NCBI RefSeq assembly: GCF_040361215.1
Contig: NZ_APND01000002.1
Coordinates: 1 to 64,000, forward strand
Origin: Salinisphaera dokdonensis
Lineage (GTDB): Bacteria > Pseudomonadota > Gammaproteobacteria > Nevskiales > Salinisphaeraceae
Direction: 5' to 3'
Length of the DNA stretch: 64,000 nucleotides
Shown here: positions 24,607 through 32,140 of the stretch, piece by piece
How the letters are laid out: each line of letters opens with the position of its first letter
How positions within the stretch are numbered: the first letter of the stretch is position 1
Made by a program: the position numbers and the translations under genes
Notes under the pieces: model-generated
Database searches by the model: none
Told to the model about the DNA's origin: nothing
The model's input: the letters and a program-made list of their open reading frames with translations, nothing else

Positions 24607-25358
24607 TACACGGTCTCCTCTTTTTTCTTTGGCACCTCGCCGGTGAGCTCGAGAAAAGCATCCCCCAGCGACGTCGTGTTGGTTGTCTCGCACAGCGCGC
24701 GCGGCGTATCCACCGCGATGCGCTGGCCCTTGTGCACCACGATCACGCGGTGCGCGCGCTCGGCTTCATCGACCAGATGGGTCGCCCAGAGCACGCCCAT
24801 GCCGCGCTCGGCACAGAGCTTGTGAACATAGTCGACAAGCAACTCGCGCGAGCCCGGATCGAGCCCCACCGTGGCCTCGTCCATGAGCAGCAATGCCGGC
24901 TCGTGCAGCAGCGCACGCGCCAGTTCGATCTTGCGGCGGTTACCGCCAGACAATGCGCGCGCGGCGTCCTTCGCCCGTTCGGCCTGGCCGATACGCGCGA
25001 GCTCGTCGTCGATCCGCGCTTTCGCCTTGGCGCCCATGCCATGCAGGCGGGCATGGAATTTCAGGTTGGCGACCACGCTCAGGTCCAGATCGAGGGTGGG
25101 CTGCTGGAACACCACCCCGAGCTTGGCCAGGGCCGCGCGTGAATCGCGGCGCATATCGTGGCCGGCGACCTCGATCGCGCCCTCGTCGGGCACGAACAAG
25201 CCGGTGAGCAACTGGAACAGCGTGCTCTTGCCGGCGCCGTTCGGCCCCAGCAGGGCCACGAACTCACCCTGCTCGACCGCCAGTGAGAGCGTATCGAGCG
25301 CCTTCAGCGAGCCATAGGATTTGGTGACCGCATCCACCTTGAGGGCGGCTTCGCTCAT
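24606..25358 (-). CDS. ABC ATPase of the PQQ-associated transporter
   Basis: The 250-residue ATP-binding subunit has Walker A GPNGAGKST, Q-loop VFQQPTLD, signature LSGGNRRKIELARAL, Walker B LLLMDEATVGLD and switch His in WATHLVDE. The ABC-2 exporter-like ATPase type matches the permease at 21548. The start overlaps the upstream Ssu-like ATPase stop by 4 bases, so both ABC sets appear to lie in one transcript. Confidence 0.92.
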   Translation of the reverse strand: MSEAALKVDAVTKSYGSLKALDTLSLAVEQGEFVALLGPNGAGKSTLFQLLTGLFVPDEGAIEVAGHDMRRDSRAALAKLGVVFQQPTLDLDLSVVANLKFHARLHGMGAKAKARIDDELARIGQAERAKDAARALSGGNRRKIELARALLHEPALLLMDEATVGLDPGSRELLVDYVHKLCAERGMGVLWATHLVDEAERAHRVIVVHKGQRIAVDTPRALCETTNTTSLGDAFLELTGEVPKKKEETV

Positions 25359-26155
25359 GCGTTGTCCTCGTCTTCGTCGGCGTCGGAACGGGCGTTGTCG
25401 AGTATGCCGGACAGCAGCTGCGGATACCGCGCCAGCAGGGCCTGCTGGGCACTGGCGACCTCGGCGCTTTCCAAGTCCTTGCCGCGTGCGCCCTCGACCG
25501 GATGATCGAGCATGACACGAGCCGGCGTATCGCCCAGAAACAGCACGCGATCGGCCAGCGCCAGCGCTTCGCGCAGATCGTGGGTGACGAACAGCACCAA
25601 CGGCCGCTGGCGTTCACACAGTCGCAACAACGAACGACGCAGGCGATTGCCCGTGGGCATATCCAGCGACACGAACGGCTCGTCCATGAGCAGTAGCTGC
25701 GGCTCGACGACAAACGCTCGGGCGAGTGCCACCCGTCGCTGCATGCCGCCGGATAGATGATTGGGCCAGAAATCGGTCGCATCGCCCAGGCCCACTTCCT
25801 CGAGCAGGCGTGCGGCGTTCGATTGGTAATCGTGATCGCGGGCCATGCGTTCGGCTTCGGCCAGCTTGACGTTGTCGAGCGCGCTCAGCCACGGCATCAG
25901 CCGCGGTTCCTGAAACATCATGCCCATGTGGGCAGGCGATTCGCCGTGGTTGCTCAACGGTGCGCCGTTCCAGGTGATCTCGCCGTCGTAGTCCTCGTCG
26001 AGGCCGGCCACCAGCGACAGCAGCGTGCTCTTGCCGGCGCCGGAGGGCCCGACCAGGGCAATGAACTCACCCGGCTCGGCTTCGACCGTGCATTCGCCGA
26101 GCACGGTCTTGCCATCGAAGCGTTTCTCGCGGATATGGATACGCAGGCCGCTCAT
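25355..26155 (-). CDS. ABC ATPase, nitrate/sulfonate (Ssu/Tau)-like
   Basis: The 266-residue subunit has Walker A GPSGAGKST, signature LSGGMQRRVALARAF, Walker B LLLMDEPFVSLD and FVTHDLREALALAD, all as in SsuB/TauB. The start overlaps the permease stop by 4 bases (26152-26155). The frame stays open for 328 codons upstream, but that part runs antisense-like through the permease gene and is discarded. It works with the permease at 26152 and the lipoprotein at 27161. Confidence 0.92.
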   Translation of the reverse strand: MSGLRIHIREKRFDGKTVLGECTVEAEPGEFIALVGPSGAGKSTLLSLVAGLDEDYDGEITWNGAPLSNHGESPAHMGMMFQEPRLMPWLSALDNVKLAEAERMARDHDYQSNAARLLEEVGLGDATDFWPNHLSGGMQRRVALARAFVVEPQLLLMDEPFVSLDMPTGNRLRRSLLRLCERQRPLVLFVTHDLREALALADRVLFLGDTPARVMLDHPVEGARGKDLESAEVASAQQALLARYPQLLSGILDNARSDADEDEDNA

Positions 26156-26898
26156 GTGCGCCACCGCGTCAGCCGATCCTCGAGCGGGCGCATCACCACG
26201 GCCTCGACCAGCAGCACCACGCCGGCAAAGGCCAGCGTGTAGGCCAGGATGCTGGTGATATCGAAGAACTGGTAGAACAGGTGCAGCTGAAAGCCCACGC
26301 CGTTGCTGCGCCCGAGCAGTTCCACCACCAGCACGATCTTCCAGATCAGCGCGAGACCGCTGCGTGCCGCCCCCATGAGATAGGGATAGAGCTGTGGCAG
26401 AAACACCCGGCGCAGGGTCACGAGCTTCGGCACCCGATAGGCCTGGGCCACGGCAAGCAGTTTCGGATCCACCGCGCGGGCGCCTTCGCGCACCATCACC
26501 ACCACGGTCGGGATCTTGTTCAGCGCGACCGCCAGTATCGCGGCCACGTCGTTCAGGCCGAACCACAGATAGCACAGGATAATGGTGACCAGCGCCGGGA
26601 TATTGAGCCCCAGAACCAGCGCGCCGTCGAAGACCAGGTCCAGCTGCTTGTAGCGGCCCATGATGATGCCGATCGCGGTACCGATCGCCATCGCCATCAG
26701 AAAGGCCACCGCCACTCGCGCGAGTGTGATGACCAGGTGATACGGCAACTCGCCCGAGAGCGTGTGCTCGATCAGGCTGTACAGCACCGCCAGGGGGCCG
26801 GGCAGTACGTCGCTTTTCGCGATCAGGGCCACGATCTGCCATAGCAGGACCAGGCCGATCAGCGAGGCGGCACGTACTAGGACCTGTTGCCATTTCAT
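26152..26898 (-). CDS. ABC permease, nitrate/sulfonate (Ssu/Tau)-like
   Basis: The 248-residue inner-membrane subunit has six hydrophobic segments and the EAA-type cytoplasmic loop (AVAQAYRVPKLVTLRRVFLPQLYPYLMGAARSGLALIWK). It is coupled to the ATPase by a 4-base overlap. Its first 25 bases, including the start codon, are repeated in inverted orientation at 27123-27147, on the far side of a palindromic block that separates it from the binding-protein gene. Confidence 0.92.
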   Translation of the reverse strand: MKWQQVLVRAASLIGLVLLWQIVALIAKSDVLPGPLAVLYSLIEHTLSGELPYHLVITLARVAVAFLMAMAIGTAIGIIMGRYKQLDLVFDGALVLGLNIPALVTIILCYLWFGLNDVAAILAVALNKIPTVVVMVREGARAVDPKLLAVAQAYRVPKLVTLRRVFLPQLYPYLMGAARSGLALIWKIVLVVELLGRSNGVGFQLHLFYQFFDITSILAYTLAFAGVVLLVEAVVMRPLEDRLTRWRT

Positions 26899-27147
26899 AC
26901 GAGACCGCGCCAGCGGCTGTTGGGCTGTAAGCCAAGGCGCCGCGAGCGCTGTGTAGTCGCTCTACATGAGCGAGCGGCAACGCTGGATTGCGGCCCAACA
27001 GCCGCTGTCCCGAAGGGTTGGGGCCCAAAATCGCGCCATGCGGCGTTACTCGCCTTGATCGTGGCTGGCCACGACCTGCGGCTCGCGCCTTGCCTGACAC
27101 GATTTTGGGCCTCAACGCGGGCCTCGTATGAAACGGCAACAGGTCCT
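26879..27147. repeat. Nested inverted-repeat block between binding-protein and permease genes
   Basis: There are three levels of symmetry. The outer arms 26879-26903 and 27123-27147 are inverted copies (24 of 25 match) that carry the permease start; the right arm reads ATGAAACGGCAACAGGTCCT on the plus strand. Inside, CAGCGGCTGTTGGGC (26911-26925) is perfectly inverted at 26993-27007, and GGCCCAAAATCG (27022-27033) is perfectly inverted at 27100-27111. The second unit holds a central hairpin CGTGGC-TG-GCCACG (27060-27073). The two inner units look like tandem REP/BIME-type extragenic elements. The duplicated gene start suggests a local inverted duplication. No transposase reading frame is present. 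Confidence 0.75.
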
Positions 27148-27160
27148 GACCAGCGGTAGT

Positions 27161-28174
27161 TCATGGCTGGCGATATCCATCCCAGAACACGTCTGCCGAC
27201 AGTTGCTCGACGCCGCCGGTGAGCTTGCCACCGCTTTCCTGGGCCAGCAGATCAAACAGCTGGCCGGCGGCCGCGATCTCGGGCGCGCCGTAGTGGTCGA
27301 TGATGCCCGCGCGATAGCCGTCGCGAATGGCTGCAAATACAGCCTCGCTCTCGGGTTTGATCAGCGGCTTGAGCGGTTCCCACGCCTCGTCGGATTCAGC
27401 CAGCAGGCGCTTGGCGTCGCGGCTGGCGGCAAAGAAATGCTGCAGGTCTTCGCGATGTTCGTCGGCCCAGTCCTCGGCGAATACCCAGCCGAGCAGCGGC
27501 GGCACAGTATCGATACCCAACCCGGAGAGCATGTCCTGCAGGCTCACCAACGGCTTCATGCCGAGTGCCGAAAGCCGCGCGTTGTAATGCCAGAAGTTGA
27601 TCGCCGCCGGGATGTCGCCGTTCAGCATGAGCCGGTTGATCATCGGCGGCGCGGCGAAGGTCGGTTCCGTCGACCGTTCGAGACTCATGCCTTCGGTCTT
27701 CTGGGCATAAGCCCGCAGCAGCAGCCATGTCTTGTCGACCGGGCCGCCGGCAATACCGAGCTTCTTGCCTTCGAGATCGGCAAGACTCGAAACGCCCGAA
27801 GCCGGGTTGACCATCACCGCGCCTACCGCCAGCGAATAAGGCGCGAACTGGTAGTTGCGGTTCTCGGCGCGCTGGCGCGCGGCCCAGAGCCAGTCCGAGA
27901 CAATCAAATCGACGCGATCGCCCTGGAGGGCGACAGCAAGCGCGTTCTCGGAGGCGAGCGGCACGATCTCGATTGCCACATCGTGCTTATCGGCCAGGCC
28001 GTTTCGTTGGACGGTGTCCAGCTCCCAGTTCACGGTGCCGAACTTGAGCACGCCGATCCGCAGCGGCTCGTCGGCGTTGTCCGCTTCATCGGCGGAGCAG
28101 CCGGCCACCAGCAAGACGAGGACGATCGTCCACGCAAGCCAGCGGCGTGTTGCAACACGCTCGGGTGTAGTCAT
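27161..28174 (-). CDS. ABC substrate-binding lipoprotein, nitrate/sulfonate-like
   Basis: The 337-residue protein has a lipoprotein signal (hydrophobic stretch ending LVAGCSAD, lipid-modified Cys about residue 26). Its body is an NMT1/SsuA-type binding protein (LRIGVLKFGTVNWELDTV; LQGDRVDLIVSDWLWAA; LEGKKLGIAGGPVDKTWLLLRAYA). The start at 28174 has AGGAG 7 bases upstream; an earlier in-frame ATG at 28243 lacks one. It is the first gene of the long minus-strand ABC run. The 324-bp divergent region upstream separates it from the flavocytochrome genes. Substrate unknown. Confidence 0.88.
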   Translation of the reverse strand: MTTPERVATRRWLAWTIVLVLLVAGCSADEADNADEPLRIGVLKFGTVNWELDTVQRNGLADKHDVAIEIVPLASENALAVALQGDRVDLIVSDWLWAARQRAENRNYQFAPYSLAVGAVMVNPASGVSSLADLEGKKLGIAGGPVDKTWLLLRAYAQKTEGMSLERSTEPTFAAPPMINRLMLNGDIPAAINFWHYNARLSALGMKPLVSLQDMLSGLGIDTVPPLLGWVFAEDWADEHREDLQHFFAASRDAKRLLAESDEAWEPLKPLIKPESEAVFAAIRDGYRAGIIDHYGAPEIAAAGQLFDLLAQESGGKLTGGVEQLSADVFWDGYRQP

Positions 28175-28498
28175 TGAAACTCCTGCCTGTGTCCCGGCCC
28201 GGGCCGTATCGACACAATCGCTATTGGCCGGCGTGCGAACCACCGACTGTATTCTTTTATTGATTCCGCGGCCGGCGCAACGGCAGCGCGGCGACGGAAA
28301 CGGGATATGCCCCCGTTTATGAGACTAAATTGCCCGCTAAAGGTTCATCAGCGCAAGCCCCAAGATGGTCGTAGGAGCCACCGCACAACCATTGCACAAT
28401 GGGCCAAGACACCCGCGCCGAAGGCCTGTTTGCAGAGCGCAGAAAAATCGACTTTGACGAACTTGCCCGCCTTTCAGCGAGGGCGTAGCTTGTGGATC
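28175..28498. other. Divergent promoter region between ABC operon and flavocytochrome operon
   Basis: I see no gene here. It holds the GC-rich palindrome CGGCCCGGGCCG (about 28196-28207) and the 9-mer CTATTGGCC (28221-28229), which also occurs in the pqqA enhancer and upstream of the TonB receptor. It also holds an A/T-rich stretch near 28252-28262. I found no convincing sigma-54 promoter. Confidence 0.4.
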
Positions 28499-28840
28499 AT
28501 GAGATATCGCGCAATCGGTGTGGCGACTACGCTGGTCACGACCGGCCTTGTCCTCGGCATGGCTTCGGGGGTGGCAAACGCCGCTGCACCGACCGGCGCA
28601 GATCTCGCGAGTGCCTGCACGGCCTGCCACGGTAGCGACGGTCAATCGCAGGGCGCAGTGCCCTCGCTGGCGGGACTGAAACCACAGACGTTCATCGAAC
28701 GCATGCAGGCCTTTCAGAACGGCGAAGGCACGATCATGAACCGGATCGCGCCCGCCTACGACGATGCCCAGATCGCCGCACTCGCTGAATACTTCGCCAC
28801 GCGTGACAGCGCAAAAGACGAACACCGTCATGCCCCGTAA
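28499..28840 (+). CDS. Monohaem cytochrome c, probable partner of a flavocytochrome c-type dehydrogenase
   Basis: The 113-residue protein has a signal peptide (ANAAA cleavage near residue 29) and a mature class I cytochrome c of about 85 residues. The haem site is Cys40-TA-Cys43-His44, with probable axial Met80. The start at 28499 was chosen because the signal peptide begins there; the frame is open earlier but without a leader-like sequence. It overlaps the next gene by 11 bases, which fits a haem subunit for the FAD protein. Classical FccA is often dihaem; this one is single-haem. Confidence 0.88.
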   Translation: MRYRAIGVATTLVTTGLVLGMASGVANAAAPTGADLASACTACHGSDGQSQGAVPSLAGLKPQTFIERMQAFQNGEGTIMNRIAPAYDDAQIAALAEYFATRDSAKDEHRHAP

Positions 28841-30116
28841 CGATCGGCGCCGCGTGCTGCGGGGGCTGGCCGGCGCGGCGGCGCTCAGCACGCTCGGCTT
28901 GCCCATACATGGCAGTGGCCGCACCCCGGCTCAGGTCGTGATCGCCGGCGGCGGATTCGCTGGAGCATCCTGTGCGCTCGCGCTGCGCCGCTTCGCGCCC
29001 GATGTACGCGTGACGCTCGTCGACCGGCAATCGCGATTTATCACCGGTCCGTTCTGCAACACGGTTGTCGCAGGCATGAATCCGACGTCGGCCATCACCC
29101 AGGATCACGAAGGCTTGAGTGCTGCCGGCATAAAAGTCGTGCATGCCGATATCGAAGGCGTGGAACCCGAGGCGCATCGCATACGCCTGGCGGATGGCCG
29201 CAGCATCGCCGGCGACCGGCTGGTGATCGCCCCAGGTATCGACTTCGACTGGCAGGCGATCGACGGCTACGGCCCGCAGCATGTCGATCGTATTCCCCAT
29301 GCCTGGCCCGGCGGCGCAACACAGCTGCTCACCCTGCGCGATCAGCTGCGTGCCATGCCGAATGACGGCCGCGTGGTGATCTCGGTGCCGGACAATCCCT
29401 ATCGCTGTCCGCCCGGCCCCTACGAGCGCGCCAGCCTGATCGCGCATTTTTTGGCGCAGCACAAACCAAAGGCCGAGGTGCTGCTGCTCGACGCCAAGGA
29501 TCACTTCTCCAAGGAACCGCTGTTTCGTACCGGCTGGGGCGCACGCTATGGCGAGCGTGTGCAGTGGCGCGGCGGCCGCCGCAACGGGGCGCGCGTGGTC
29601 GAGGTGGATGCAGCAAGCCGGCGCGTGCGTACCACGGGCGGCGACGAGTACGACGCCGACGTGCTCAATATCATCCCGCCGCAGCGTGCCGGCCGGCTGG
29701 CGAGCGACGCCGGGCTGACCGACGCCGCCGGCTGGGTGACGGTCGCCCCGCACGATTTCTCGGTGCCCGGCCATGAAGGCGTACACGTGATCGGCGATGC
29801 CACTCGCGCCGAGCCCATGCCGAAATCCGCCTATGCCGCGAACATGCAGGCCAAGATCTGTGCTCATGCGATCGCGCGCGAACTGGCCGGCGAACCGGTC
29901 ACCGATACGCGCATGATCAACGCCTGCTACAGCCTTGTGGCACCCGATTACGGCATCAGCGTGACCGAGGTCTATACGCTCAACGGCGACACGATTGCCG
30001 CGATACAGAACGCCGGCGGCATCTCCGCGCTGGCGGCCGACGAGGCCACGCGCGAGGCCGAGTCGGACTACGCGCGTTCGTGGTACCAGAACATCGTGCG
30101 CGACAGCTTCGGCTGA
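28830..30116 (+). CDS. Flavocytochrome c sulfide dehydrogenase-like FAD subunit with Tat signal
   Basis: The 428-residue protein has a twin-arginine leader (RRRVLRG at 6-12, then a hydrophobic stretch) and the FAD-binding motif VVIAGGGFAGAS (36-47). The second half contains VIGDATRAEPMPKSAYAANMQAK, typical of FccB/SoxF. Cys76 (TGPFCNTVV) lies where family members attach FAD; Cys193 (YRCPPGPYE) and Cys366 (INACYSLV) are candidates for the redox disulphide. It would oxidise sulfide or a related sulfur compound in the periplasm and pass electrons to the cytochrome encoded just upstream. The substrate is inferred from the family. No other sox genes are nearby. Confidence 0.88.
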   Translation: MPRNDRRRVLRGLAGAAALSTLGLPIHGSGRTPAQVVIAGGGFAGASCALALRRFAPDVRVTLVDRQSRFITGPFCNTVVAGMNPTSAITQDHEGLSAAGIKVVHADIEGVEPEAHRIRLADGRSIAGDRLVIAPGIDFDWQAIDGYGPQHVDRIPHAWPGGATQLLTLRDQLRAMPNDGRVVISVPDNPYRCPPGPYERASLIAHFLAQHKPKAEVLLLDAKDHFSKEPLFRTGWGARYGERVQWRGGRRNGARVVEVDAASRRVRTTGGDEYDADVLNIIPPQRAGRLASDAGLTDAAGWVTVAPHDFSVPGHEGVHVIGDATRAEPMPKSAYAANMQAKICAHAIARELAGEPVTDTRMINACYSLVAPDYGISVTEVYTLNGDTIAAIQNAGGISALAADEATREAESDYARSWYQNIVRDSFG

Positions 30117-30231
30117 TTGACCCATTATGAAGAGCGACGGCCGCCCAGGCGCCCGCTCTCGAACAAAAAACGACTAGAACAACAAGAACGACCGGCGCGT
30201 CCCCACGGCGCCGCGGTGCGGAGGATGAGCA

Positions 30232-30975
30232 ATGGCGGTATCGCTGACCCGCTTCAAGGCGGCCCGGCCGGGCGCGGCTTCGGGACATGTGTTCCAGCAG
30301 TGGCTGATCATCACCGGCGTGCTCGTGTTCGCGGTGTGGGTGGCACAGCAGTACAACGTCGTGACCACGCTGGTCAGCGGCGACGTCACGCGGGTGAGCC
30401 TGCTGATCAGCGTGATCTTTGCGGTGACCTGGGCTTATTGCGGTATCCGCAGTGCCTGGATCTCACGCGAGACTGCGCACTTCGAGACGATCACCGACGG
30501 CGTTGACGACGGCAACAGCCTCGCGCTGTCTCACGACGGGCATCTGGCGTTGGGCGGCCGATCACAGCCGGACAGTGCGGCCGGCGCCTATCTCGCCTCG
30601 CTGCTGCATTTCTACTCACACCGCGGCGCCGAGCCGCCGGACACGCTCGTCGACGTACTGGGCGAGCGCCTCTCGGGGGCGCACGAGATGGGCTGGTTCA
30701 TCTGCGGCGCGCTGATCAAGCTCGGCCTGCTCGGCACCGTGATCGGCTTCATCGTCATGCTGGCGACTGTCGACAGCGCCCAGTCCTTCGATGTGGCCGC
30801 GATTCAACAGTTACTGGTCGGCATGAGTCAGGGCATGCGCGTGGCCCTCTACACGACGCTCGTGGGCCTCACGACGAGCATGATCCTGAGCCTGCACTAC
30901 CTGCTGCTCGATCGCGCCGCAGACCGCCTGCAGGCGCGCATCGTGATCTTCGCGCAGCGCCAGCGCCTCGGCTGA
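30232..30975 (+). CDS. MotA/TolQ/ExbB-like proton-channel subunit
   Basis: The 247-residue protein has four predicted membrane segments (about 22-40, 55-75, 154-180, 203-226). The last two carry the MotA/TolQ/ExbB signature (GALIKLGLLGTVIGFIVML and GMSQGMRVALYTTLVGLTTSMILSL). An 80-residue soluble loop lies between segments two and three. A GGAGG site precedes the ATG. It opens a four-gene unit with an ExbD/MotB-like partner (18 bp downstream), a membrane protein and a lipoprotein. No TonB, Tol-Pal or flagellar genes are nearby, so this is an orphan ion-driven stator-like pair. Confidence 0.85.
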   Translation: MAVSLTRFKAARPGAASGHVFQQWLIITGVLVFAVWVAQQYNVVTTLVSGDVTRVSLLISVIFAVTWAYCGIRSAWISRETAHFETITDGVDDGNSLALSHDGHLALGGRSQPDSAAGAYLASLLHFYSHRGAEPPDTLVDVLGERLSGAHEMGWFICGALIKLGLLGTVIGFIVMLATVDSAQSFDVAAIQQLLVGMSQGMRVALYTTLVGLTTSMILSLHYLLLDRAADRLQARIVIFAQRQRLG

Positions 30976-30993
30976 CCTAGCCACTAGCCGACC

Positions 30994-31590
30994 ATGGCTT
31001 TTCGCCGTAAACGCCGCCAGAGCGACAGCGATCCGTTCACGGATCTGCTGTTCAACGCCCTGCTGGGCTTCACCTTCATGTTCCTGATCGCGGTTTTCTT
31101 CTTGAACCCGCCCGCGAAGACCGGCGAGATCCCGGCGAAGGCGGAATACATCATCACCGCGACCTGGGAGTCCGGTCGGCCGGACGATGTCGACCTGTGG
31201 GTGGAAGGCCCGGGCGGTGACAAGGTCTGGTATCTCAACCCCGAGGCCGGGCTGATGAATCTCGACCGCGACGACCGTGGCCTGATCAACGACGAGATGA
31301 TCGTCGACGGCGCCCGCATCACCAACGAACTCAATCAGGAGATCGTGACCATCCGCGGTCGCGCGCCGGGTGAGTACACCGTGAACGTGCAGTACTACGC
31401 CTCCGAAACCGGGCGACCGATCACCGCCGACGTGACCGTGAGCCGGGTCAATCCAAGGCTGCAGATCGTGTTCAAGGATCAGATCGGGCTCGACTATCCC
31501 GGCGAGGAACATACGGCCGTACGCTTCACCGTAAATCCCGACGGCGCGGTCACCAACGTCAACACGCTCGAAAAGTCGATCGTGCGATGA
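30994..31590 (+). CDS. ExbD/MotB-like single-span protein with a periplasmic YfaP/DUF2135-like domain
   Basis: The 198-residue protein has a basic cytoplasmic N-terminus (FRRKRRQ), then Asp17 at the start of the one membrane segment (FTDLLFNALLGFTFMFLIAVFFL, 16-38), the place of the proton-carrying Asp in ExbD/TolR/MotB. The periplasmic part is a beta-rich domain with ITATWESGRPDDVDLWVEGPGG (about 50-72) and RAPGEYTVNVQYY (about 122-134), resembling DUF2135/YfaP sheets, in place of the ExbD or OmpA-like peptidoglycan domain. The domain match is by eye. It pairs with the preceding ExbB-like gene. Confidence 0.75.
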   Translation: MAFRRKRRQSDSDPFTDLLFNALLGFTFMFLIAVFFLNPPAKTGEIPAKAEYIITATWESGRPDDVDLWVEGPGGDKVWYLNPEAGLMNLDRDDRGLINDEMIVDGARITNELNQEIVTIRGRAPGEYTVNVQYYASETGRPITADVTVSRVNPRLQIVFKDQIGLDYPGEEHTAVRFTVNPDGAVTNVNTLEKSIVR

Positions 31591-31627
31591 CGCATTACAA
31601 GCACAGAAGAAACAGCGAGGACAGGCG

Positions 31628-32140
31628 ATGACACAGACCCTCTGGTTGCTCGGCGGCGCGTACGTGGCGCTCGGCGTGCTGGTGCTCGCGCTCAATATCC
31701 GCAGCGGCTGGCCGCTGTGGGTACGCCTGAGCTGCATCGTGCTCGTGAGCGCGCTGTATTTCGTCACCTGGCACTCGCTGCAGGACTTGCGCGGCTGGCC
31801 GGCACGCATGACGCTGCCGCACCATTTCCTGCTCAATGCATCCTCGGTGGTCGAGCCGGACGATACCCGGGGTGCCTCCGGCCGGATCTATCTATGGGTC
31901 ACGCCGATCGTGGACGACGAACCCACCGGCGTGCCGCGCGCTTTCACCCTGCCCTACGACCGCGGCATGCATACCAAGCTGCAGCGCGCCCGTGATGCCA
32001 TGCGCAACGGCGAACTGCAGATGGGCACCGCGAGCCGCAGCGACGGCGACCGCGTGGACACCGAGGCAGGCACCTTCGCGCCCGATCACCAGAACATCGA
32101 GCTGCGCGATCTCCCCGAGCCCAGCCTGCCGGAGAAATGA
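31628..32140 (+). CDS. Two-span membrane protein of unknown function in the ExbB/ExbD-like cluster
   Basis: The 170-residue protein has two hydrophobic segments at the N-terminus (about 4-24 and 30-48), then a soluble, probably periplasmic region of about 120 residues (RIYLWVTPIVDDEPTGVPRAFTLPYDRGMHTKLQRARDAM). I do not recognise the family. An AGGACAGGCG ribosome site precedes the ATG. It lies 37 bp after the ExbD-like gene and overlaps the lipoprotein gene by 4 bases (ATGA), which ties it to the same complex or process. Confidence 0.75.
   Translation: MTQTLWLLGGAYVALGVLVLALNIRSGWPLWVRLSCIVLVSALYFVTWHSLQDLRGWPARMTLPHHFLLNASSVVEPDDTRGASGRIYLWVTPIVDDEPTGVPRAFTLPYDRGMHTKLQRARDAMRNGELQMGTASRSDGDRVDTEAGTFAPDHQNIELRDLPEPSLPEK

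Noticed and set aside
25355..27139. A 594-codon frame that would extend the Ssu-like ATPase upstream
   Set aside because: The added part runs through the permease gene in another frame. The ATPase fold begins at the ATG overlapping the permease stop.
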